Source: Lagopus muta
Lineage: Eukaryota; Chordata; Aves; Galliformes; Phasianidae
Length of the DNA stretch: 64,000 bases
Reading direction: 5' to 3'
Assembly: GCF_023343835.1 (NCBI RefSeq)
Contig: NC_064437.1
Coordinates: 2,441,501-2,505,500, forward strand
The notes below the pieces were generated by a model. The model had not been told where the DNA came from. It did not search any database and was given only the letters and a program-made list of their open reading frames with translations. Below are positions 21,701 through 32,982 of the stretch, piece by piece (positions within the stretch are counted from its first letter, which is position 1; each line of letters opens with the position of its first letter). Position numbers and translations under genes: made by a program.

Positions 21701-24671
21701 TACTTGCTGTATTCTCCTCCTCCTCGGCAGAGTGGCCAGTTCCATTGCTCTCGGAATTTTGATTGATTTTTTCCTCCACTTTAGCTTTGGGCTCTTCCAA
21801 GGGCAGTTTATTCAGTTCTTCCTTCTTCAGTAGCTGACACGTTTCTTGAATATTACCAAGGATGCACTGCAGAACTTCCTGGGCATCGTGCTGCAAGTAG
21901 CCTTCGTACATAGGGTTGAGCTCTCTATTAAAGGTAAATAAGTACCAAAGATGAGCTGATCTTTACTAGAAAACGTGGCCAGAGACTTAAATTAGGAAAC
22001 CTTTGCTATAAAAGCAGGGGGGGAATCCTCTCTGCACCTAAAGAGAAGCCCTTTCTGGCACAAATACCCATGGGGAGCCAGTTACAGCCTTACACAGAAG
22101 GGCATTTAAACATGCATTCAGTTGCAACCCAGCAGTGGTACTTCTCAAGTCAATGGGAATGCTTAAATACTTCAGAGGAAGTACTGCTTAAAATCTACTG
22201 CTGGGTTTCAATTCTATTCTTACAAAATCTAAACTTACTTCCAAACTTATGATACCATAGAGGCAGCAATAAACACAAACCTCCCCCTCTGAAATTACAA
22301 CTTCCTTTGTATAATCACATAACAATGCCCCAAATCTACCATTATCTTCTCCCTTCCCCCCCAAGTTCTCTCCTGTCATATTGTACTATTATAATGATGC
22401 CAAAACTTTAGGTGAAGATTTGGTGTTTGTTTGAGATAATTTGTACCTAAGGGTGTTCAGCAGCCTTCGTGGCTGAGTAGCAAGTTCATCAGTGTATTTC
22501 TCTGGGTTTAAAAGAAAGCTGGCTTGAAGCTGTTCAACAGAAAGAATCAACGAGTGCAAACTGCAGATCAGTTCATAACTCGCCAGTGGATCTTCTTTAC
22601 AATTTCCCTGCAATGAGAATGAAGACACGTGCAGCTTTGTCTGTAACAAGCAGTTATGGCAAGTAGCCCCCACTTAGTTATCCAACAAACACTTGACAGA
22701 TTTCTTTTTTCCCCACAATGGGAAACAGGTGAGTGTAGATCAATACACTGCTCTTTCGACAGCAGAAAAGAAACATGAAAGCCACAGTATGAACTTTAAA
22801 AGCCCAAGCTATCTTTGCCCGCAGACATAAGGTATGGTAATTTTAACAGAAATTAAACCAGTTCAGCCTTGTGCTTACAGGTGCTTTGAACACAAGTTTA
22901 AAACTACTCAAACCTTTTTTTACCTGAAATAGTACAGAAAACAACACTGCCCAACTTCTTAAGAGCAGAAGAAAACAGCTCCATTTTGAGAACCTTCCTG
23001 GCACACAGCCTCACCTGCACTGTTACATGGAAATGGAGGTGTACTGAGATGTGTTACCTTTTCTGCTTTTAGCTCTCCTTCATCCTTCAACGATTCTTTC
23101 TTCTTTGAAATGATATTATATAAATGTTTGACTCCCGTTTTAAAACCAGGACAAAAATATAATACCTAGAAGCAACAGTGGAAAACAAGACAACAATTGG
23201 TAAACCCAGTTATTCAACGTTACATCTCCATGCTTAGGACCCAGCCAGCTCTGCATCTCCCAAGGCTGCTGCAGCACAGTGCATGGGATTACTCATGGCA
23301 GGGAGGTGGCCCGAGTATGTAAACTGACAGATGACTCAATCACAGCAATCTATGGTGCACACACTTCCTGTGGTATCACTTTTCTTCCCCTCGCTGTAAT
23401 TAGATTCCCTTTGTACAACATCCGGACCATCTCCTCTATAATGTCAGACTAGGAAACCCATCCACTTGCACAAAAGCAGAACAGTGTGATATTTTTTGAG
23501 GCCCCAGAATGTGATCTTACCTGAAGAATGCTGTTAAGGTAACAGGTGTTCCCAAGATTATTCAAGCCCACAAAGGGCAACATGTTGTCCTTCTTCTCAC
23601 AGCTGACAAGCGAGGGAGGCTGTGCTGCAGGAACGACCTGGTCACTGTCAAACAGAGAAAACAAAGCATAAGAGATCTGCCAGGCACACACACAACTCTC
23701 CTAGCCTCTACCATGTAGGTTACGGAAGATAAGGAGACAGCTTACAGAATTAATGATTAATACCCAGATGAAAACTGTGTCACAGTGTTTATGAGTCTCC
23801 TTGGGGCTCCTCCAGCAACCTGACAGGCTTACAGGAGCACATACTTACTACTGCATGCACTTCCAACGCCTGCCCTACGAAACAGCCCACGAGCCTGACT
23901 GAACAACTCATCTAAGATCTCTTTCAACTACTTTTGCACACTCTTCATTCATTCCCAAGATAGCATCAAGAAAAAGCATCCACTGCTTATTTCCCATTGC
24001 TCCAAATCCACATTGCTTCATTACTGGACACATACCAAGAGGATAAACAGCTGAATAACTGAACCAAGAGGATAAACAGCTGAACAACCGAACCAACGAC
24101 CCTCTGGTAACACAACAGAGCCGGGCCTTAAACCCTTCACCACCATACCTCGCTATAATCAGGCCATTTCTCCTCTCCCCAGTGGAACTTCCCCCCCGGC
24201 TGTGCTGAACAGAGCCGACAGGCACTCACGGCCGGGAAGCTCGCTGTGTGGCAGCAGGGACTGCCGCTTCCAGCCACGCCAGGAGCAGCCCGAACGCCCA
24301 ATATCCTTTCACTAAGACCACAAGTTGCATTTTAACACACTTCAACTAACTCGGCACGATCGAAAGAAGAGAACTTTCTTCCAGCACCACAACTTTGTGC
24401 CAACGGAACGCTCGCGGCACCGCAACCTCGGCCGGGAAAGAGGGAAACGGCAGCAGGCACAGAGCGGGATCCCAACGGGCAGCACCCGCACCCCTACGTA
24501 CATCTCTGCGCCGCGGAGCTCCGCGCCCTTCTGCTCATTCTCCGGCGGCTCGGTGAAATCCAGCGCTCTCTTCGCCTCTTTCTTCTGGAAAAGCTTCAGC
24601 GATAGCCGATTCTTCCTGGACGGGCTGCCCCGCGGCGGCGCGCTGCCGTCGCTCGGGAGCACCCCCGGCAT
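15025..24671 (-). CDS. USP1: USP1, ubiquitin carboxyl-terminal hydrolase 1 (complete, 8 coding exons)
   Basis: Nuclear cysteine protease that, with its cofactor UAF1/WDR48, removes monoubiquitin from PCNA and FANCD2 (established). Coding exons in transcript order: 24502-24671, 23521-23644, 23058-23165, 22447-22607, 21206-21924, 20322-20492, 19111-19312, 15025-15754. They sum to 2,385 nt, 794 aa plus stop, against 785 in human. The Cys box NNLGNTCYLNSILQ has nucleophile Cys91. The His box ITISSGHYTASVK has His603, and LLFDDSEVK gives the Asp (758/759). Paired CxxC zinc ligands are CLECEC and FCENC. A self-cleavage site AVGLLGG/QKSK ends at Gly681. Lys-rich insert text (GKRKS, AKKKSK, RSKRKATG) is probably nuclear-localizing. 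The start MPGVLPS was chosen because it matches human MPGVIPS and opens the conserved exon. Confidence 0.97.
15755..19110 (-). other. USP1: USP1 intron 7
   Basis: Largest USP1 intron, about 3.4 kb, AT-rich. It holds one short CR1 remnant near 16.8 kb. I see no coding segment in either strand. Confidence 0.7.
16758..16835 (-). mobile_element. Short CR1 remnant
   Basis: The blocks gatctccagagatcagcgag, tccagcccccttgtaaaaca and ccccctacagcaggca match the CR1 3' region near the Gly-rich tail, minus orientation. Inside USP1 intron 7. Confidence 0.75.
19111..19312 (-). CDS. USP1: USP1 coding exon 7
   Basis: After ctctttcag; encodes SPEPKTEMKTLKWAISQFAS, YFCENCHHYTEAERSLLFDK and MPEVITIHLKCFAASGLE, ending TTAGA|gtgagt. 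FCENC is the second CxxC pair. Confidence 0.95.
20322..20492 (-). CDS. USP1: USP1 coding exon 6 (zinc-binding CxxC)
   Basis: Between acceptor tttctctag and donor TCTGAAA|gtaagt. It encodes FELVEKLFQGQLVLRTRCLE and ERREDFQDISVPVQEDELSK. CLEC is the first CxxC pair of the USP zinc site. Confidence 0.95.
20637..20735 (-). mobile_element. Short CR1 remnant
   Basis: catagaatcacaggacagct followed by ctgggaggagccttaaagcc and a short CR1-like block. Reverse orientation, diverged, in a USP1 intron. Confidence 0.75.
21206..21924 (-). CDS. USP1: USP1 coding exon 5 (large, Lys-rich insert)
   Basis: 719-base exon starting ELNPMYEGYLQHDAQEVLQC (QHDAQE is the conserved USP QQD-like box). It continues into a poorly conserved, charged insert with KGNGKRKSDAEGGNAKKKSK and NQRQTRSKRKATG, then KKSRLKLNWLKSSCKQPSIL. 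The insert separates halves of the protease fold. The donor GAAG|gttggt is unusual, but is the one that keeps frame into the next exon. Confidence 0.94.
22447..22607 (-). CDS. USP1: USP1 coding exon 4
   Basis: Exon after ctcattgcag, encoding GNCKEDPLASYELICSLHSL and LLNPEKYTDELATQPRRLLN, ending CTTAG|gtacaa inside an Arg codon. Confidence 0.95.
23058..23165 (-). CDS. USP1: USP1 coding exon 3
   Basis: 36 phase-0 codons, VLYFCPGFKTGVKHLYNIIS then KKKESLKDEGELKAEK, between gcttctag and AAG|gtaaca. It continues the Cys box as ...SILQ|VLYFCPGF exactly as in mammals. Confidence 0.92.
23521..23644 (-). CDS. USP1: USP1 coding exon 2 (catalytic Cys box)
   Basis: Between acceptor ctgtttgacag and donor CAG|gtaaga. 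It encodes DQVVPAAQPPSLVSCEKKDN then MLPFVGLNNLGNTCYLNSIL and Gln98, with Cys91 as the predicted nucleophile. Confidence 0.96.
24034..24091. repeat. 29-bp tandem repeat, two copies, in USP1 intron 1
   Basis: Units 24034-24062 and 24063-24091 share the core agaggataaacagctgaa and differ at two positions (both T to C). Local duplication in the intron between the first two coding exons. Confidence 0.9.
24502..24671 (-). CDS. USP1: USP1 coding exon 1 (start codon exon)
   Basis: Starts ATG at 24671-24669 (MPGVLPSDGSAPPRGSPSRK, then NRLSLKLFQKKEAKRALDF) and ends GAGAT|gtacgt, leaving two bases of an Ile codon. The joint to the next exon gives EIDQVVP as in human. An acceptor-like CA-rich tract ending in ag at 24710 marks the likely upstream exon border at 24709, so bases 24672-24709 are probably 5' UTR. 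Confidence 0.93.
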
Positions 24672-24710
24672 CTCCGGGCGGGCGGCGGCGGGCGGCGTGG
24701 GGCGGCCACC

Positions 24711-24742
24711 TGCCACACACACACACATACGCACACACACGG
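24711..24742. repeat. CA microsatellite next to USP1 exon 1
   Basis: Interrupted (CA)n on the plus strand, (GT)n on the minus strand. In transcript sense it sits directly before the acceptor at 24710 and could form part of it. Confidence 0.85.
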
Positions 24743-24906
24743 CGTCACCGCCGCCTCGCCCGGTCCTGGCTGCCGCCTCACCCCTCCGCCCGCCGCCCCG
24801 CTCCCTCCCCGCCGCCCTCGTGGCCCCACCGCCCCGCAGGCCGCCGGGCCGGGCCCTCCCGACGCCCGGCCGGCACGGACCGGCGGGCCGCCGCCGCTCT
24901 CCTCAC

Positions 24907-25100
24907 CGCTACATGGTGCCTCCGCCCGGGGGCCGCCGCCGGTTGCTATGGAGACCGCACGGGGCGGCCCGGCGCCGCTCGCTCCGCCACGGGAAACTTG
25001 GCGCGTTTTCCGCGCCGTTAGGACCCGCGCCCGCAGCCCTCCTCGCGCCCAAGCGCCCGAGGCCGCCTCTCTCAAACGCCGGAGCGGAAGCCGGGGACGG
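24907..25100 (-). other. USP1: Putative USP1 noncoding first exon (3' end at 24907)
   Basis: A good donor (AGCG|gtgagg) on the minus strand ends at 24907, and an acceptor precedes 24709, so a roughly 200-base 5' UTR intron is likely. The exon's 5' limit is unknown; the end given is a guess. It contains a start-stop ATG-TAG just before the donor. Confidence 0.4.
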
Positions 25101-25988
25101 CGCCCGCCGGGATCGAAGAGCCATGGCAGCCAGCGGCGGCCCGCCTCCCGACGGCTCGCGCGGGTCGAGAGAGGCCACGGCGCGGGCCCGATCGGTGGCA
25201 CCGACGCCGCCCGTCCGCCGCTTCCGTCAGGCAGCACGGCGGGCAGCCCGCGGGGTCCTACCCGTGCGCGCGCGGGCGCCGCTAACGGCGCGGCCAAGGG
25301 CCCAGGGCTCGCGAGGGGGAGGGGCGGGAAGCGGGCGGGCCGAACCACTGCGCAGAAGTAACCCCCCCCCTTCGCGGCGGTGGATTGGTCCGGGGGTAGT
25401 CCCGCCTCTTTCCGTCTCCGCCAATCACAGCGGGCGGCGCGTGACCCCCCTCGCGGCGCAGTTCGAACGGAGCTGAGTAACGGCCGCTGCGAGGCGAGGC
25501 GGGGCGGGGCGGGGCGATCTCATCTCGTCTCCTCTCTGCGCTCCGTCGCACCGCGCCGCTGGGGGTCGGCGTCCGCTCCTCTTCCACATGCATGCAGTAG
25601 CACGTCGGCCTCGGTGTTTTTTTCACATACAACATAGCAGTCCCACAAGCTTTGTTTCCTTCTCGGAATTACGAGCTGGCTGGATGAAGTTTGCATCCCA
25701 CGATGCTCGGTTTGGTTTTGCCCCACGACGTCAGAAATGTTTGAATCTTTTGATGTGAGAACTGAGGAGCTCCATGTGGCAGTGACATCTGTAGGCACCA
25801 GGCTGACTTAACGCTGCAAGAAGAGCCCCCCAAACCAAGGCACGATTATGTCTGTGACTCCGATGGAAAACTCCTGCAGAAAAAGTCTGAGTTTATCAGC
25901 AAGAGATTTTGCAGGATTTGTTTCATAACTGACTTTAAGCCATGCTCGGGTCCTGGCTGTACATCCACCCCAATTTTTAAAGGGTTTC

Positions 25989-26530
25989 AATCATAGAATC
26001 ACAGATTCACTGCAGTTGGAGAATCACAGAAACACCAAGGAAAAGACCTACAAGATCGTCCCGTCCAACCATCACCCATCACCAATAGTTCTCACTGAAC
26101 CACATCCCTCAACACAACGTCCAAACATTCCTTGAACACCTCCAGGGTCGGTTCTCCACAACCTCCCTGGGCAGCCCATTCCACTGCCTGACCACTCTTT
26201 CAGGGCAGTTAGAGAAGTCAGTTTTAGAGAAGCCCCCTAGGATCCCAATCCACCCCCAGCCTGCATCCCTCAGTGCCACATCCCCCACAGATCTGGGACA
26301 CCCCAGGGATGGTGACTCTTGGCAACCTGTGCTGGTGCACTGCCACTCTTTCAAAGAATTTTTCCATAATACCCAGCCTGAACCTCTCCTGGCACAGCGT
26401 GAGGCCATCACCCCTCATCCTATCTCCATCTCCACCCTCAAGGCTACTTTTCCACCTCAAGATCTGCAGGAGACTGCACCGCACCTCTTTGCCAGCCCTT
26501 CAGCCTGGCACGCATTTCTTTGCACCCTCC
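25989..26530 (-). mobile_element. CR1 LINE 3' fragment, about 540 bp
   Basis: Begins tcatagaatcacagattcac and runs through 'aagacctacaagatcgtccc', 'ctccctgggcagcccattcc' and 'agcctgaacctctcctggca', the classic reversed CR1 3' sequence. One of the longest copies here, just outside the USP1 CpG island. Confidence 0.9.
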
Positions 26531-29417
26531 CTTATCTGGCTCGCTGTCATGAGTTAATGCAGGGAAGTCCTTCCAGCAGGATGGTGCCGGAATGGATCTG
26601 TTTAAATGCAAGAAAATGGCTTTCTTTTCTGTATCTCTCCAGAAATAGAGCAACAGCTAATTAAATATTTATGGCAGCTCAGCAAGCTCAATAAAGAGGC
26701 TGTTGTCCAGAGCCTGTGCAGCTCGGTCCTTTCACAGTAAAGGAGTTTCAAACACAGCCCAAAGAGGGTGCAGGTGTGAGAGGCTGTGGTTGCAGACCTG
26801 AGACACTCAAATGCATGAAGTTATGTCTAATTCTACAGGCTTTGCAGCCACATGTTATAAAAATGACTGCAGTGGGAAACTAGAAATCTCCACAGACTCA
26901 GCCAAAAATAACCACGTGAATGCCTGGAAAGAATGGATTCCCAGGAGATGGGATTTGGGGACTTTGGAGGAAGTCTCCATTACAGAGCACTGTCCCCTGC
27001 AGGGAGAAAGCCCCACAGCCTCTGCTAGTTGCTGAGTGACATGAGTTATAGCCACTTGCAAACCCTGGAGCTGTATCAGGCCTATAAATCTGCCCGGTTC
27101 CTGTACTGTCAGAATTACTCTGAATTTTGTGAACATTGGTGAACTGTGAGCAGACAATGTGCTCTTTCAGCAGCCCCTGCCCCAGTCCCTGGGGTCACCT
27201 GGGCACCTCAGCGCAGGAACACCAGTAACCTGCCCCAGCCCTGCTGTGCTTGTACCAGCAAAATTGATTTCAGTCTATAGGAATATGACTCTTGGTCCAA
27301 TGCCTTACGGCGGGAAGTGTAAGAAACCATTCACCAACATGAAAATACTGAATATAAAATTTGAAGACAGACTGTTTTTTTGGTAGGGGTGGTACAGATG
27401 AATATTTAGGGTGACCCTGCCCCCATTCACAACCAGGCTGAAGCATGGAAACAAATCATCCAAGGCACTTGGCTGCCTGGGAAAGGAAATCTGGCTTCCC
27501 ACAGTCACCAGCCTGGGGCCCTCTGAGCCTGCAGACTGCTCCCATTCCATAAGATCCTTTGTTCTTTCCGAGGTTCCCAACCCACCTCGGTGATGGGATG
27601 CCTCCACCAGCCCCAACCAGCAGGGCTGGCAGGAGGGAAACCCCCACTGCAGCCTCCTCCATGGGAAACCTGGCCAAAAAGTTTGGCCTGAATGTGCGGC
27701 CAGATGTTGGAGGAAAGCCTTCAGATTAGGCATCCTTACAGATATAGGAAAAGCAGGAAATAATAAATCAGAGCTTGCCACAGCCCTGTAAACTCCGTGG
27801 TGAAGCCTGCAGTGAGCTCCTCTTTGTTCAAGCTTCCACACAGCAAACTTCTGCTGTCAGCCTGAACCACAGCACATGAGCACAGAACGAGCTCTGCAGC
27901 AGTGCTCTCCTCTGTGCTGCACAGTTTGTAATTGCTGAGATGGAGATCCGTTTCAGGATACTCACAGCCTTCACTCTCATTTCTCTCTCTTAACCTGGGA
28001 CAAAGCGCAGCTGGATGAAATCACTGAACTCAAGTTACACATGCATCTATTATACCAGAGAAAATAGTAATTACCCCCACAGCATAGAGATAAAGCAGAT
28101 TAGATCATAACCATATCAGTATCTGCCTTTGTGCGCTGAAAATCTGCGCAGTGTGGAGGGCTCTGCAGGTAGATCCAAGGCAGAACATTTTTTCCATGCA
28201 TCTTTCTGGAAGTTCAGTTTGGCACTGTGGAAAGAATGATGTTCCGTAAGCAGTCTCACTGCTTGCTTAGGGGTTTTTCCCCCATCTTATTTTCTGTCTG
28301 GGCATATTTTATTTCACCATGTGCAGCTTGCTGCTCAGATTAATGTAACATATGGCTCCACAGCCTCACTGGTAGCAGAGGAAGTGCAGCTTTCCATTGT
28401 GGGCTGGAATTCAAATGAAAAGCCAGGTGCTGTATTGCAAACCGTAATTAAAATAAAATGAAAATCTCTCCCTGATTGTGTGTAAGTTGGGATAGCACCT
28501 CCCAGAGCTGCAACATTTCAGAAAGCAGAAACCAAAGCTTCAGAAGATCCCAACGCTGTGCAGCCGTGCACCATCTGCTGGCCACATCCCTGCAGACACA
28601 CACACACACCTCGGATTGATTCCATCAGCCTTCTCGACGTGGATGGTACCTCCACATACACAGAGGTGAGGCCCTCCCTTACACAGATCTTCTCTTTATT
28701 TATTTTTAAATCAAACTCAATGTGCTTCTTGCTGGAAACGGGGAGCTGGAGCAGGATGAGTGATGCTTGTCAGGTTCCTGGCCCATCCCAGACAGGATAT
28801 ATCCAAACCAAACATGGTGCTTTGTTCCTGTCAGAAATACCATGCTTGAGGGAAGCAAGCTGAATCATCCTGGCACAAGAACTTTATTAAGCTGCTAAGA
28901 TTTGCAGTAATTGAACAGATCAATACAATAGATGATGCCCCTAGTTGATGCCCCTAAGCACACAGTGAGAGGGAATTCTTCCCTGGCCCTAACTTGAGCA
29001 TTAAATCTTGGATTTTTAAATTTGTATGCTATTCTGAAATAATTAATCCGTATGCAGTATTTACAGGCTATATCCTGTAAGTATAGTCATCATTTTCCAT
29101 TCGTGTGTTGGAACCTGGTGCACTAGAAACCTGTATTACCTCTTAGTGACTGAAATTCTTTATTTTACTCGTCTGTTCAAGAAAAGGAGTTTTGCTACGT
29201 TGAGTTCTGATATTTTAATTGCAGATACTGTATGCTCTGTGTATGTAGACAAAATGTTACCGAGATGTTGAGTTTCTTGCAGCTGGGTATATCTTTTCTA
29301 TGTGTTAGCAGGTTTTGATGAGGTGGTTGATGGAGTGAGCTGAGGCCTTGCTTCTGCAGATGAATCCTTGTGGCTCAGATCAGTGCTTTCATGCACTATA
29401 ATCATTTTCAGGATCTA

Positions 29418-29722
29418 AAGGGGGTCTATAAGAAGGGGTTGGATTCTTTAGCAGGGTCTGTTGTGGCAGGAAAAGGGGAGGTTATTTCAAAATAAAAGAG
29501 GGAAGACTGGACATAAGGAAGAAGTACTTTTACAGTAGAATTGGTGAGGGGCTGGAGGTTGTCCAGAGATGCAGTGGATGCCCTGTTGTTGGAGAAACTT
29601 GAGGTCAGTCTGGATGGGGCTCTGAGTGCCGTGATGGAGCTGTAGATGTTCCTGTTCATTGCAGGGGAGTTGGACCAGATGACCTTCAGGGGTCCCTTCC
29701 AACTCAAATGATTTTATGATAT
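29418..29722 (+). mobile_element. CR1 LINE 3' fragment
   Basis: Plus-orientation CR1: 'agactggacataaggaagaa', 'ggtgaggggctggaggttgt', 'cttccaactcaaatgatttt' and a terminal atgat-like tail. Confidence 0.88.
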
Positions 29723-30048
29723 TGTAGATGATCAGATTTTATAATAGGAAAGGCGTTACAACAAAGGTGCAGTGACAGAAGGACCAGGATGGGAAAGAGG
29801 TACTAAAAAGGAAGATTGCTTGCCCATATCAGAAGATTCTAGGTTCACAGAAGAAAGTTGCACCAAGAAGAGATCTCTAGGGTGGCAGTCAGCCCTTAAA
29901 TGGTCTGAGAGAGGTGCAGCCAGGCTCCACCCCTTCTGGTCACACAGCTGAATTGCCTTCACCTGTGCTCCCAGGGCTGAGGGGGTCTTTTCACCAGGTG
30001 CTCCATCAGTGCTTCAGGCTGTGACTCAGCGGTTCCCATAGAAGACTT

Positions 30049-30272
30049 TTGTCAGGATATAAGGGAATATTGTTTACAGTAAGGGCAGTGAAGCAGTGGC
30101 ACAGGGTGCCCAGAGAGGCCGTTGTGCCCCATCCTTGTGGACACCCCAGGTCAGGGATGGGACTGAGCACTGATGAAGCTGTGGGTGTTCCTGTTTGTTG
30201 CAGGAGAGTGGGGCCACGTGGCCTTCAAAGGCCTTTTCCAACTCAAACAATTATCTGATGCTATGGTTCTAC
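30049..30272 (+). mobile_element. CR1 LINE 3' fragment
   Basis: Plus-orientation CR1: 'gtggcacagggtgcccagag', 'caggtcagggatgggactga', 'ttttccaactcaaacaatta', ending near ctatggttcta. Confidence 0.88.
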
Positions 30273-30362
30273 AAAGTGCGCTCACGGCCTAACATAAGCA
30301 GCATTCAGAGATGGGGGTGATGAACAGGAGCAGAAAGCAGAACCATAAAAGCAGATTTTTGG

Positions 30363-30382
30363 AAAAAAAAAAAAAAAAAAAA
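30363..30382. repeat. Uninterrupted 20-base poly(A) run
   Basis: Twenty A residues on the plus strand about 90 bases after a CR1 end. CR1 elements do not end in poly(A), so this is either simple expansion or the tail of an unrecognized retrocopy. Confidence 0.85.
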
Positions 30383-31133
30383 GAAGGATAATTGTACTTT
30401 ATAAGACCTATTTTTATCTGAAGTAAGAATTTCCTTTTCTCTCAGTAGATTTGGGGTCTGTAAATGGATGTTTTGTAGCTGACTTCCAGCTGCACCAATG
30501 CTGGCTATGCTCTACAGAGATTATGCTTGCAAAGACATAGCAATTTTTAGGCCATGGGGTTGCAGCCAATGGATTTGACAGGCAGGCTCCTGTATTGCAT
30601 TTGAACATCGTGAGGGTGATCCATGCACCATGAGGAGCAGAGACATTTCTCAACCCAACCTGCAGACCAGCACGGTGTCCGGACGAGCCCTGAACACTGC
30701 GGTGCGTAGGGTTTGCTTGGAGTGTCAAAGGGCTGCACTCGTAGGGAAACAGCTCAGGTGCCTGAAGTACCGTGCTCAGCCTTGCGTGGTCCACAATGCC
30801 TTCCTACACTGAGCCTCTGGGTTATTGTGGGTGTCCCTGTAGCACCACAATGCTTTGTATGAGAGCTCGTTGCCCCTTCTCCCCCATCAACCAAGAGGTG
30901 GCTGTGAAAGGCCATAACAGCAAATGAGTGAGCGTGGACAGAGCATGATTTCTGCATTTGCAGACCATAAAAGGCAGATTTGTGCACACAGAGGAGGGGG
31001 AGCAGCCTGCAGAGACACTACAGAAATGGATGCTGGCACGAGCACAACATACTATGGAACAGTGGTGATTTTGTTCTGCTGTTCAAGGAGGACTCAGTCG
31101 CATCAACCCCTGCACAAGTCATTACAGATGACG

Positions 31134-31500
31134 GTCATAGAATCATTGAGGTTGGAAAAGACCTCCAAGGCCACCTAGTCCAACCCCAGCCCACCCCACC
31201 ATGCCCACTGACCACGTCCCTCAGTGCCACATCTCCACATCCCCCATGCTGGTGACTCCCCCACCCCCTGGGCAGCCTGTGCCAACACGTTACCACTCCT
31301 TCCATCCAACCTGAACTCCCCTGAGGTGAAGGGGAAAAGCTCTTCCTCCCAGCAGAAGGCAGATGGGGCAGGAGCCTCATCCAGCTCCTGTCCCTCTGCA
31401 GTTTGGAAAACCCATTGCAAAGTGAGGGCAAGGTCTTCTGGGGGCATTACTCCAGTTTCCCCAGGAACCTCTTCTTTAGCATCCAAATTGCTGCCTGTTT
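31134..31500 (-). mobile_element. CR1 LINE 3' fragment
   Basis: Begins catagaatcattgaggttgg and carries 'aaaagacctccaaggccacc', 'atgcccactgaccacgtccc' and 'ctgggcagcctgtgccaaca'. Minus orientation. Confidence 0.9.
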
Positions 31501-32119
31501 AAGGGGAGCTGGCAGGCACAGCTTTCAGATGGGTGACGTTCTGCAGTTTCTGCATGGCACGCACCATCTTGGGTTGTGGCTGTTAGCGTTGCTCACATGG
31601 AAAAACAGCTGTGAGCATCCGTAAGCTATTAAGCAGCCTGGAGTTCACCCAGTGCTTCCCCACCTCTGCTCCCTGCTCCTCCTGCCCCTGCCCTGGTCTC
31701 TCCCCACCCATGGGGGTTACAGCCAACAGGGATGGGCCAGTCATGGCCTTAAAAAACACATTGCTAGAACTAGACCAGGGCTTCAAAGACTGTAGGGAGC
31801 CAAATTTTTGCTGGTGGTGTTCCTCCCCTCCCAGGTTAACCTTTGAATGTGTGACCGCAGGGTCTTGGGCAGTGGGGCCGACCCGACCTCTGGCAGTGGA
31901 ATTTCACCCAGCAATTTCTGCAGTGGGAAGAAACCCTCTGAGCTCCTTGTCTGGCTTCAGAAGTAACTCGAAGTGCCTGTGGCATTGATAGATAAACATT
32001 CCAAAAGCCCTTAATGAGTCATGACCTCTCCTAAGAACAAGCGGACCCGCCAAGCCCGAGCTGGGCAGGGGAGCGTGGGGACGTGGTGTGGGATGGGCTT
32101 GGGATGAGGGACTGAGCAT

Positions 32120-32190
32120 GGGATGTGGAACTGGGTTGTGGTTTGGGGCCAGGAAGGGATGTGGAACTGGGGTGGGATCTGGGGCCAGGG
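32120..32190. repeat. Imperfect 36-bp minisatellite, two copies
   Basis: Two units each beginning gggatgtggaactggg and ending tggggccagg, at 32120-32155 and 32156-32190. Related half-units (gggatgggcttgggatgag) precede them. Confidence 0.75.
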
Positions 32191-32982
32191 CTGCCTCCTG
32201 CCCCCAGCCATGACTCAGACCCTCCTGATTCGGGGAGTGGATGTGTCCTCCCGATGTATCCCTGTTTGCTTGAAATGCTGCTGTTCCCCTGGGTGAAGAG
32301 GGATCACAGAAGTTTTATGTGTTCTCATTTCTCATTTTTGGTTGCATACATTTCATAGGTTCTTTGTTTTCAAAATATCGAGCAAGTAAAACCCAAGGGA
32401 TCAAATGAGGGAACTGATTTGTATTTGGTTTGCTCAAAACCCTTTTGTTTGGTACGTGCTGCCGACCCGCTTGCTCTGCAGGACACGCTCACAGAAGTGC
32501 ATGAAGCTGTGCATTGCTTTGCTCCTTCCCCCAGCCACCCCCACGGCTTTCATTTTTCAGTACTTTAATCTCAGCCCCGGGGAAATCAGACCAAAGCACA
32601 AGTTCAGCTGAATGTCAGCAACCACAAAGCGCTTCCTGTAGGTGCCCCGAGTGCCGCAAAAGCACCGTGCTCCCATCGCAGCTCAGCCGGAGGGCTGGGG
32701 ACCGCTCACCGCAGCGCATCCTACTGCTTTCTCCTATCCCTGAACAGACAATGCCATCCCAGCCATGTGCTGCCACAGGAGGAACGTGGAAATCATGTGT
32801 GAAGAAGCTCAGCACCCCAAACTCTGCGTGCATTTGCGGTGCGTGTGCCGTGTTATCCCACTGAGGTGTGGGTGCGATTGGAAGCGGGTTGGGCAGCACA
32901 AATCCTGCAGCCCCACAGTTCCCCTTTATCTGCATCTGTGCAAACGGGATGAGTTGCCGGGTTAGAAAAGTATAAATAAAAT

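Larger units (their letters stand above)
24420..25570 (-). promoter_or_regulatory. USP1: CpG island with USP1 promoter and 5' UTR
   Basis: Very GC- and CpG-rich DNA around the USP1 start. Landmarks: an ATTGG (inverted CCAAT) at 25384-25388 and a CCAAT at 25421-25425; a run of GC boxes at 25500-25517; E2F-like TTGGCGCG at 24998-25005 and TTTTCCGCGCC at 25006-25016. Such CCAAT and E2F words are common in promoters of S-phase genes, which suits USP1. The start site is not visible. A divergent transcript on the plus strand is possible but I find no coding gene for it. Confidence 0.7.

Noticed and set aside
24325-25476. 383-aa plus-strand open frame over the USP1 CpG island
   Set aside because: Long only because GC-rich DNA lacks stops; the product is Pro/Arg/Ala filler without a domain, and it lies over USP1 exon 1 on the other strand.
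26109-26664. Several open frames on both strands at 26.1-26.7 kb
   Set aside because: They fall in a 5'-truncated CR1 3' end; the text is untranslated repeat sequence, not the CR1 reverse transcriptase.
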